This document shows, in pieces, positions 12,101 through 24,100 of a DNA stretch of 64,000 nucleotides (its first letter is position 1; every line of letters starts with the position of its first letter). This DNA is from Apostichopus japonicus. Taxonomy: Eukaryota; Echinodermata; Holothuroidea; Aspidochirotida; Stichopodidae. The notes beneath the pieces were generated by a model that saw only the letters and a program-made list of their open reading frames with translations, was not told the origin of the DNA and searched no databases. The stretch covers positions 3,754,001-3,818,000 of the forward strand of contig NC_092570.1 of the NCBI RefSeq assembly GCF_037975245.1. The letters are read 5' to 3'. Position numbers and translations under genes: made by a program.

Positions 12101-15100
12101 CTGCTTAAAGGAAAGCGAAATGAAAACCAATCTTTCCCTATTGTACCGTTCTTGGAAATACAGATGTCAACAGGACAAAAAGAGTGATAAAAAATTATCA
12201 CATTTTTTTTATGAATTGACCTACATCAACTATGGCCAGCAAATTAGCTAAACTACTGCATTCCTTATTAAATACTTAGAGGATAAATTTTGAAAAAGAC
12301 AAAACAATCATTTTCAAGTCTAGAATCTAATAGAATTGACTAAAATGTATACTGCTATTATTACAGCTGGAACAACTAGAAAGAGTGATAAAAAATTATC
12401 ACATTTTTTTTATGAATTGACCTACATCAACTATGGCCAGCAAATTAGCTAAACTACTGCATTCCTTATTAAATACTTAGAGGATAAATTTTGAAAAAGA
12501 CAAAACAATCATTTTCAAGTCTAGAATCTAATAGAATTGACTAAAATGTATACTGCTATTATTACAGCTGGAACAACTATGTACAATATTTTTTTATGTA
12601 TTAAAGAAAAAGGACATAATACTGATACTGATAATTCTGGCTTTGTAACTTACCATATTACATTGACTCTATATACCTCATGTACTTGCTATTCACATGT
12701 CGACTAGAAATCACACATACAGACAAAATTTAAGATTGAGACATTCAATGTAGATATACATTTACTTTATCAAGAATTATGTTGAAGGAATATAAATTTA
12801 CAAATTGTTTGCCACTTTACATAGAAATCTACAGTAGTGTTGAGAGGGGGGAGAGATGGGGGGGGCGAGAGAGATGGGGGGGAGAAAGGTCTTCGAAAGT
12901 CTTCATGTAAATTAAGTCGCATTATGACCAATCTATACCAGTACTATCCGCAGACCGCCTTTTTGCCTTTCTTGATTTTCGTCTGAAGGATGAGCGTAGT
13001 TTGAACGTTCTTTCCTTCAAGACCGTCCATTTTCTTTCTCGTTCCTTGTCTTTAATGATAGACTGTGAAGGTGCCAAACTAACGCAGCTGCTATCTTCTA
13101 CCTTATCAAACTCATCTGCTGTTATGCCAGTCGCTTCTTCCTCTCTTAAACTTAATAGTTGACCTGAAAAGAAGTCTAAATATTAATGTTAACAACATCA
13201 TTATTTGGAAAAGCAACTAACAGAATAACATCTATTGGTGGTGTCTTCGTGTAACGGAAGTCCGACCAGAAAAGGGAATTTAATGTATTAACTGTGACAG
13301 CACATCATGTACAGTTACACAAAAAAAAAAAAAAAAAAATTATCACTTAAAAAGAAAATGAATAACATATATAGCATTCCATCACAAATCATATAAGAGA
13401 AAACCATGAATAGGTAATTATAATATAATATCATCCCATTCAACAAATGTTGGTGAAACAATTGGTAGCTCATCACTGCATTAACCATTGACTAACATGA
13501 ATGTTTACGTTAATTATGGAAAGTTAAACAGCCGATTCACCAAAAGGACAAACAAATTATCCAAAATTCCTTTTGGATGAATTCTTTCACATGCAACGAT
13601 TAGTCTGAATGTTAACGTTAATAGGTGAGAACAATATTATACAACAAAATCAAGAACTAAAAATGTTCAGTGACAATATTTGTTAGTAACCACGCAAGTG
13701 GCATGAACGATTAGAAACATTAGTAGGTGATCACAGTTAGAAATTAAATCAATCTGTAGTAACAAGTAACCAGTATTTAAAATATATACATTGAAAAATA
13801 ATTTAATAACAGTAAATAAATTTTGAAGAAGTCAAATTTAACTAAAAACACTCTTTCAAAAATCTCCATATAGGTAAATTATTGTCCGCTAAATCTGAAA
13901 GTTTAAGTCAGTGATGAAAAAAAAAATCATACAACCACCATTTCATAAATGTCTTCATGCAACCCAGTGGCTATCACCTCAAAAGTTAGCCATTTTAAAA
14001 ATTACTCCAACACCATTTAAAAAAATTATGCTGTTTTGATAAACTTATATAAGGAAGTTGAAAATATCAAGAACACTAATTGTAAAATTGCAACAACATC
14101 ACAACACCCACTGACACGGCTGGTAGTTTAAGGTAATTATAAATATTAATCAAGAAAAAATATCGTAATTGCAACTATACCATTTCATAAATTTCTAGAA
14201 TTATGTTAACACTGTCTTCAACTTCACACTGGTAGTAATTCAACAGACTACCATTGCTTGAATTTGTAAGAGGAACTAATAACAGATTTTTTACCCCCAA
14301 AGGATATATAGCAACAGCCCAAAAATAATAATCATATTTAATATTTAAGTTTCACAGATCAAAAAGGACATTTAATTTTATTTTGTGTTAAAGTAACTTG
14401 GCCTGATGTTTCGATCCTAGCAGGATCTTCTTCAAAGGCTAAATGACTTGTAAGTAACAGTGACAGAAGGGACAAAAACACGCACAGAAATACAGACAGG
14501 TTAATGAGTATGGTGAACACTAATGCATGGTGAACACATACAGTACAGTAAATGCAGAATTATATTTTGCATTTATAGTGAATGCAATGCACCATTTTAA
14601 TACCACATGACAATCAGTGAAAACAATGTGTGTGGTTTAGTCAACCTCATTTTTAAAGAAATATTACTTGTACATCAAGACAGAATAATAAAACAGACTG
14701 CAAGGCTAAGATTTAGTGTCAAAGAGTACAATAGTTAAATATTGGTAATCAAACTAGTACACACTCTTGCAAAATAGGAAACTAAAGCAACATCTGTGCA
14801 AACTCACAATTAGTTAAATGTTTAATAATCCAGTGAGTAAACCAGTAAAATAAGTAACAACAGGTTCGGATTGCAAACCTGCAGTATTTAACCGAGCATT
14901 CAGCATGATTTTAACTTTCACATTCTAAATTAAATTACAGAGTGTATAAAGGTAACTTTATAAAGTTATTTCTTGACTTTAATAGTGTACAAGAATTTCA
15001 AAAATATACTTCATTATTATTAAAGAACATAATGAAATAACATACAGTAGGTAATAATTGATTTCATAATGGTATTTTATGATCCACATCAATCATGAAC

Positions 15101-18100
15101 ATCAAAAAATGATTTAAATTATTTGCTGTCATACAGTTTTGAAATTCTGTGTCATGACTGGGGAAATACTCCTGCGTATGCAGTGCATCTCGTATTGGAG
15201 TTTGTGTTGAACTGTGACTCTTTATGACACTTTCAGTACATTTGCAATAATTGCATAACATTTGAAGGAACCAGACGACCAATTTATATCCACATATACC
15301 AAATACCTTGTTATTATATTATTAAACATAACAGTCAAACCTACAGTTAATTATCTCTCTGTTTTAAGCTACCTTATCCAAGGATATTAAAATTAAGCTG
15401 GACAATTAAGCTAATAATAACAGTATCATTCTCTTCATCATTTTATATCCCTCCCACTCCACAAAAGTCATTATATATCTTGAATTTAGAGTCATAGTTT
15501 ACAGTAAAAAAAGAATGATCACCACCTTAATAATTATGATCTATTGGTGGTCATCAAGATACCGTACTTGTAATATTCCTGTAAATAATGTTTTGACCAT
15601 AGAAAATATGGATAACACATTAAACTTAACAGACAGAATTCCAAAAAATTACCATAAACTGTGCTAAGTGTATATTCAATCAACCACAACCAGACTTTGG
15701 TTTCTAAGGGCACGTCATATAGTAAAAAAGTCATAATGAATCATTATTGTCAATATAAACAGCACCATTCATGAATTATTAAACCCCACATACTTTTAGT
15801 AAACCATTATGTGAAAGAAGCCTGGGATTTGAATGTTTACAAAAATGTATTACAAAGTAAAAAATATTGATACTAATATCTTTTTACACAAACAACTGAC
15901 AAAAACAGTTTGAATAAGTGTCAGTTGTGCAATTACCAGGAGATGTGCTAGCAAGGTAAATTTTAGTCGTCATCCGAAAGCACCAAATTTCTGTTCGGAC
16001 AACCCAGAGATCAGCTTGGAGGTTGTCCGATGGACGACTTGTTGTTTACATTAAGTTCAGATTGCATTGTAACTAAATTCCTCCAAATAGGTAAAATGAC
16101 AATTCAGTATCACCCCAAATGTTGGTGTTCTATTTCACCAACACTGCACATCTCTGCTACAATGTACGTATTAGTCTTGCTTATTTTTTCTATACCTTTT
16201 TTCCCTGGACAACCAAATTTGCAGTTGGGACAATCAAAAAGTTTGGTTTGGTTTTACAAAGGTAATACCACGATAAATCCTTAAACATTTTGCCCTGGCT
16301 ACCAACAGGTTCAAGAAATGATACAGAAATGAAATAGATACTGTGAAGACAAAAACATACAAGGTTTTGACAAAACATAAAATGTATGCCATGCTAATAA
16401 ACATTCAAGTGGTGTCACGGGATATCATGTTTAACAAATGATGAATGTAAGCCAAAACAAATCGATGCGAGAGGTACTTTAATGTATACATTCTGTACTA
16501 CTTACCGTCCAGATCGATCGAAGATGTTGGTTGAAGGCCACTCTCGTTTTGCTTCAATGAATTTTGAGCATCTGATTTGCTACCTGTCAAAGGATGGAAA
16601 AAAATCATGGAAAAATTGGAAAAATGGAAAATTGATGGAAAAATTGAAATTGATGAAAAAAACCCCTTATTTAACGGATAAATTAAACACACTATGTGAA
16701 TATCAAAGCTGTGTTCTTTCTTGACATAGTTATGCAAAGCATCAAGGAAGACAATGAAACACACCCTTTGCATTACAGTATGTAATATAAAGTATCAACA
16801 TAAGCCAGATGGATTCTTCTGTGCGCAATTGAAAGCCTAGCTTCTTGGACTCCTATAAGACTACTGACAATTTGAGTGATGCTTAACTATACAAGGCCAT
16901 TAACATAGCAGTGTGTCACTTTTCCCTCCAAAGCCATAATGTCTATTCATTTGAGAACATCCAAGAAGACAACTTCAGAGAGGAAGCAATACAGTAGTTT
17001 AGCACATCTAGTCCTACCTGTAGTTATGACCAGTACTGTAGATAGCCTAAAAATGTTGCAATGCTCAAGATTAATCTACAATAACATGAAGATTAATTTT
17101 CCTGTTACACACTTGAAAGTAGTTCCTGTATCATTTTGATTTAACTATTATTAAATAGAACTGATTGTTACCGTTTGCAGTGGCAGCTGAGCCATGGCCT
17201 TTTGATTTCCTTGAAAGCCCTAAAGCTGAGAGACGTCCGCCTGCACCTCTAACAAATCCCAGTATCCCACCACTCTTTACATCTGTACCAGATTGTCCAC
17301 TGCTGCTAATTCCTTCGGCCATTCCAGTCGTGGCAAATCTTTTCAGCCTATCAACATCGATGTGTAACCTTTGATTTCCTATTATAAATTTTTTGAAATT
17401 GTCGTTCGTGTCTACAAAGTTAACGCCCTCTTCTTCGTGAACTGGGATAGATGGGCTCAACGGTTCTGAAACCACCGAGTCTAAACTAGTCGCTTTCTTA
17501 AGACCATGTTCTGTGTTGTTTGGCTTTATGGTTCCCAAGTAAACATACGGTACCAGTTGCCAAAATTTCAACTTTGAAGGTTTAATCTTCGGTACTGCTT
17601 TCGCGGCACTAAAAACATCTTGTAAGTGTTCAAATTCCAAGTCAGTTATCTGTTCTGATTCGTCGGTGCTATCTTCGAGTAAGTTGACGTCGTCTTGTGG
17701 ATTCTTTTGCTTGTGGGATGTCACATTAAAAGTTGCAATTACTGGATCAGACAAGTTGTCTAAACTTTGGCTCTTGCCCTTCCAAGAAAGCGTTTTATTC
17801 ACCAGAGTTCTGTAAGTGTTAGGTTTGAATAAAAGAATAGGATGTCTCATCCATCCCTCCTCTTGTGCTTGACCTTTGACCTCCTCTTTGATCTCCTCCT
17901 CTTGGCCTATCTGGCATTCATCATAGTCACTGCCATCCTCTTCAACAGACTTATCTAATGCACTGCTAATATCTGCATCTTGATCTGATGAGAAGGTGTC
18001 ATGTTTCAAATCCTGATCCGGTTCTTGAGATCTTTCCAAAGGTGGCAATGAATCTGTTGACTTGAAATGTTTGCCGAGCTGGGAAGGAATAAAAAAATGA

Positions 18101-21100
18101 CCGATGGTCGATATCAAACTACCGGAAGTTTCTTCCGGAAATGGTTCATCGGGAGGCTTTGTCTTTTTCTTTGAAACTCTCAATACATTCTTAATACCAT
18201 CGGTGAGGTCATCTCCATGAGCATCCAAGGTCAGGTCACTATCACTGACTGCTGATGCCTTCTCATCCTCCTCGAGAAAATCCCCTCCCTTCAAAGGCAC
18301 CGAAACTTCACGTGCCGAGTCACTGACGGTATCCAAGGGGTTTTCAGTGTCTGCAGATGCTGTTTCCTTTGTTCTCTTGAGGGAACTTGTCTTAGTATTA
18401 AAACTTCTAAACCAGCCTGTTTCTGTAGGAGACCTCAACAAAGGAGTATCATTAGTGGTTATTGGCTCTGCCTCGGAAACAGTCTGTGGTTCGGTGCCCT
18501 GTTCCTTCGATGAAGGGGTGCTAGAGATAGTTTGACCTTCAGATACTTTTGAGGATTTCAAGTTTGAAAGTCCTTCCTTCAGGTAGACTTGAAATCGATG
18601 AGGGTAGTCAGGGACAGACTGCAAAGTGTTCAAAACAGCTGTTAAAAAATGAATGTATTTAATGAAATTAAGCATAATTGAATAGGCAAATTTGGTTTGG
18701 TTTTACAGTATATATTTAAAAGAAACAGCAAGATAATAATTCAATGGAGGGAGGTGATCAAATTCTCTGTCGTGTCTGCTCGAGATGAGTCTTGTCCACT
18801 GAAGTTTGCTTTTACTGATGTCAATCACTAGCAGAATATGATCTAAGATAGCATACAGTAGTTCATCAACTAGTCAAGAAATTTGTTACTAATTTAATTA
18901 ATTGCTGACAACAATCTACTTAAGAATGATATAAAATTGTATTCACATGTTGATTCAAAATTTCCTATTTAGATATTAATTATTGATGCCTTAGGTCTGT
19001 TGGAAACATCACAGAATAAATTCAAACATTTAGTTTGCATATTCATAAATTTAATTATGCTAGATCGAAGAAGATACTTAATTACAAATAGCCTGGCCGG
19101 CCTGAAATATATGCATCAGGTACATTTGTATCCACTTCAGCAACAACAACAAAAAATCCATCTACTGTACATTCTCACAAATGAGCAAATTCAGTCCACA
19201 AAATACTGTACAACTTAACCATGTGACTAATATGAGGATGACTTTTTAATAGTTAGGTTTTGACATGTTATAGACCGAGAAAAAAGAAGAAATTGTATCT
19301 ACTCCATACAATACTGTACTTATCATCCAGTGGCGTAGGAAGGTATTTTTGAGTGGGGGGGGCTGAAGACTGATGGCCGGCCTGGGGGAGGGGTCTAAGG
19401 GGAGGGGGTGTCCCCCTCCACTTTGGAATTTGTTTGCATTTCCAGGTGGCCTCAGATGCAATTTGCTGCAATATAGCACACTTCAACACCCACTCCATTT
19501 TGTAAATAATTTTGCATTTTCACCTGGCCTTAGATGCAATTTGATGCTCCAAATGAGATTTTCCATTTATTGAGAAATGAAAAAGGGGTTTTCTGACTTG
19601 CGAAGCGGGGGGGGGGGGCGGAATGATACTTCCGCCCCCCATATTTTTCACCCCCCCCGGTTCCTACGCCCTTGTTATCATCCAACCATGTATTTTGAGC
19701 GAGTCTATACAATTTATTCCATAATTGCAACTTTTATAACAAAACAACTAATTTAGGTTGAAAGGATGACTTTAAGAAGAATATTATGGTTTTGATGATG
19801 TTATTTATCAAGAAACAAAAAAGAAGGACCATTTGAGTGCTACACTGCTACTAATGCATGCTACTGTATTGGTATGCCCCTGTCACACTAAAACTGAAGA
19901 TGAATACATGGGTTCCCTCGGTGCAGGCCTAACTGTTAAAATAAATTTATAGGTCAGACTAAATTCGAAATAACTCAACCAAAAGCATGTTGTTTCAACT
20001 TCATATTTACAATAGACCACCCTTGGGTGACACAAGAAACACAATTTGTCAAATTGTTAATCCATCAAGCACGAAGCAACCAAGGGATACGAACAACACT
20101 CTACAGATTAAACTTGAAGTTCTGACTCAAATATTTGGGATTTAATACCTACCATGAGCTCATAGCAATCATAGGGTAGCCTTAAAAAATTAAAACTGAT
20201 TCTTTCATAATAATATAGATCTGCTCTGATAATAATTGATACAGCAAACTGCTTCAGAAAAAAAAAAAAACAAGCTTTTTTTCAAAAATAGTCACTAATT
20301 ACCTTGTTCACTTTGCTTTTCCATTTTTGTGTAATCCCTGGAAAAAAATTCTTTTAGAAAACTTTCCAACACCCAGTACTGTACAATCTTTCTTTAGATC
20401 CAAGACATCAACAGACACACACACTTACAGGGAATATAAAAACAGTACGCTGCTAGCACGAATATGCTGCAGAGGGCATCCAAAAGATTTATCTTAAGAG
20501 ACTGTTTCATGCACTTCCAAATTAGCAAATATGTGTTTTAGTAAAAGCAGAAATAAGAAAACATCCATTCACAATTTAAACAAAGTCTATTGTCGAACAA
20601 TCTCAAATATCCTTTGTTCCGACAAGAATTTCTTGAAGTGTCCCGAATAAACAAGACATAGTCATGCAATGCAGTATATGAGTAAATTAATACAGTACTT
20701 TACCGGAATGAACAAAAACATGGACAGGAAACGGGGTAGGCTCTGCTAGGCTGCTAAATGCTTCCTTCTCTTGGAAACAGACTTGTTCAGGCCTAGGTAA
20801 CAGGATAAAATCCCCTGTAATGACAATGTGATAGTATGAGAAAAGGTTGAGAGTCGCGTCTAAAAATAGCACTTAGGACATACCCCTTATATACTGTACT
20901 GTACATACCTACTTATTGCAAAATTGACCATTTAAAGATGAACGATAGTGATTTTTCAGCATCGACGAAAAAATACGATTTTATTCAAGAGTATTCTATT
21001 TGGTTTCCATATTACACATGTGAAAATTCAAGTCAATCCGATGTTGGGAAAGGCTTAAAAAAAATTCCTAAACTCGTTGATTTTTTAAACAAAAATTGGG

Positions 21101-24100
21101 CTTTTCGCGAACAGCGATATGATGATCACATGATCTACAGTGACATGTGACGTCATTATGATGATAACAAAGTGAGCTCGGCGTAGTGTACTTCAGCAGT
21201 GTGCACTTAGTGTGTAAGTTTAGTTGCAACCTACTCTATATTGGACTCGACAAACAAACCTAAACCAGAGAGGAGATTTGATACACTGCGTGAGACATTT
21301 AACGGTCTAATTTTAATAAGATGTTATTGTTCCTGCTTTTTCTTGTCGTTTTAGTGAAGCCGACTGCCCCAATGTAAATTACGGAATAATCGGTCATATA
21401 GAGCCATCTCGGGCCCAATTGAAATTTGCGTGTGGCAAGGTCACTAAAGTAAAAAAAGTTTGAAAGGGACAAACTAAAACGAATGACAGCGAATGACCGA
21501 ATGACAATTGACTTTGTACAGGGTTAATTATCATTTGCGAATGACAGCGAATGAAGGTGAATGACAACGAATGACAACGAATGACAAAGAAGGACAGTAT
21601 TGAGAAGAGATAGAATGATTAACGGAGTGGAGTAAATGCGTTTATTGGTTTTCTGCGCAAAAATGATTTGTGGAAAATCGCATATAACGTGGTCGCAGGG
21701 TTTTGGTGTAATTTACGGATAGAAACCACAGGGAAAGTTTTTGTGTGAGAATGCGCTTGAGTGCTGTCCTTTTTACCTCTGTATATTTATATAGAAAGGT
21801 AAGGCCGTTTCAAGATTATAGTAGGCCTATTGTTAGTTTCTAACAATTAATATCGGAAAAATGACGTTAAATTTACTTTTTAAAATCAGACTTACAATTT
21901 CGCATACTATAAGGTGCGTTTTTATCTTGTCCGTACTTTACTAGATCTAGATACCCACGAAGTCTGAACTGTGATATACGGTTGAAGCAAATGTCTGTGC
22001 TGTCATTACTGTCATTCGTTTTAGTCAACGCATTTTTTTGGTGTGTACAACATATTGTGATTCGTTATGTGTAACGCAATTGTCATTCGTTTTGGTAACA
22101 CCCGTTTGAAAGATTGATGCTTTTATGCCGCATTATTTATATATATCCCGATAAATGCAACAGTAAATGTTGGAACTGGAAGACATGTCAGACGTGAACA
22201 ACCTAATGACTATGTGAGGAGAGAATCCACGTGCAAATTTCAATTGGGGCATGGACGTCGCTTAGGCAGAGTTTTTTTGGGCAGAGATGTGTTCATACCC
22301 TCCAAACCACTTTAAATGTAATACGAATAGGAAATGTGTGTATGCTCGAGCGAAACAAAACATCGTGTAAGTATTACTTACGGTAGCGCACACTGTCACT
22401 TATGTTTGCACAGTGTGAAAGTACCTACGTGAAGTTGGGCTAGAATACGATTCCTCCTGAAGCCCAAACCATGAGGCATGCATGTGAATAAACGCAATAG
22501 GCATTGCATGTAGTGAGAAAATTGTTCGAGCTAGACTAACTACTCGATTGAGTTCAAATGCGGTTGTATTTCAAGCTCAATGAAACCTTTCTGTTGGATT
22601 TAATGACGCACGGAACAAGGAACGTTTATGTTTTACAGTAGGCCTAGTGCATACAAGCGAATCTACTTTGTTTAGAACTTTGGATTTTCTTTCGGATGTT
22701 ATACTAAACTACGTTTGAGACTATCATCTCTATTGTTATTGTGCCAGTTTGACTGGTAAGTGAGCACATTCATACATCACTCTGTATAAAACCAGCCAAA
22801 AACGTGATCTTGAGATTTACGTTACTTTGGGTCAGCTTGCGAGTTACCTCTTCAGATATTGGAAATCGTTGCGAAATCGCCGCAAATTTCGTTAAAAAAA
22901 AACTTGTAAACACGTGGTGAAGAAATCAAGAAACACCATGATATTCATTATCTATTTATGTCTTGAACATTACGCCGGAAAATAACAGTTATGCTGACAC
23001 GAAATGCACGCACAGCTCCGTACTGAACAGTGCACAACAGAAAAGATCATCACAGTGACGTCATTCACTGACCTGAGGGCTGTTCAAGGTCGTTGCAGTG
23101 TCTGCAAACTCCTAAATTACGGAGACGAAAAAACGATGTTTTAATTCCCTTTTTTATAACTTTCCGGTGTGCTATTTGGAAAATTAAAAAAATATGTTGC
23201 TTGATAACCAATAAACTACACTATATGTGAAAATGAGAGATTTTTTTTCTGTCACTATCGTTCTACTTTAAGTGGAAACCCCTGAAGTGAAAGTGAGACT
23301 GTATATATCTATAGAACCTTACAGTATTATTGTTAACTAGAATTTTAAAACCACCGGACATGGCATCTTAAAGCTGTTTTTCTCTCAACCTTCATCGCCT
23401 ACTTTTGACGATACTGTACATGTATGAAGTAGTTTGCACAAGAAATAACAACTGAAGCAGGTTGCAACAAAGAAATTAATGAATACACATTTTACTGACA
23501 TAACAAATCTCAATGCCGAGAGAACAAATATACTGTGAAATGAAAGTCCTATTCAGTATTGGAGATGTCAGCTTCCCATAAAATTCCCATAAAATTCTTA
23601 GATGATCCCTATACACAGGGAAAAGTAACGTTACAAGGAATTGCATTAAAAATCAACATTCTTGTTGGTTGTTTCGTCCATCTTGCTTACATGCTTTTGA
23701 GGTGGAGATCCTCCTTACTTTTGCTTCAGGAGCTGAGCACCAATGAAAGTTTTACCAAAAATATTTGCGAGTAAACGATAACAATATCAACTCGTCAAGA
23801 ACAATATACAGCGGTGGACCTTAACGCTATTTGCAGCTACAATTGCATTTTGATAAACCTAGCACTTAATCGCTTGTGCATATACTGTATAGTCAGTATT
23901 GCGAAGTTTGGAACACTGCGAAGTTTGGACACCCCTAAGAATTCCACGATTTCCCCATGACATACTACAGTACAGCAAGAACCAATTTCACGAAAAACTA
24001 TGAAGCTACAGTTATTTTCTCTCCAAAATGACCGTGTGCAAGTATGTACTTACATATTTGCCAATAAGGAAGTTTTTGGGGTGTTTTAAGGCTTATAGGT

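Larger units (their letters stand above)
9620..12938. other. Intron between A exon 7 and B exon 6
   Basis: Outside the MITE, the 1.56-kb TIR element and the tandem duplication listed separately, I see only AT-rich sequence and a G-rich run at 12,842-12,885. No B- or A-type exon was found. Confidence 0.6.

Noticed and set aside
17165-18535. Short plus-strand frames across the 1.47-kb exon
   Set aside because: Antisense shadows of a long, well-spliced minus exon.
20304-20338. A 35-nt minus-strand exon between good-looking AG and GT sites
   Set aside because: Its length breaks the frame between the 20,704 and 18,638 exons, which already join perfectly without it. Either reading through it gives a stop or it needs an upstream phase that no exon supplies.
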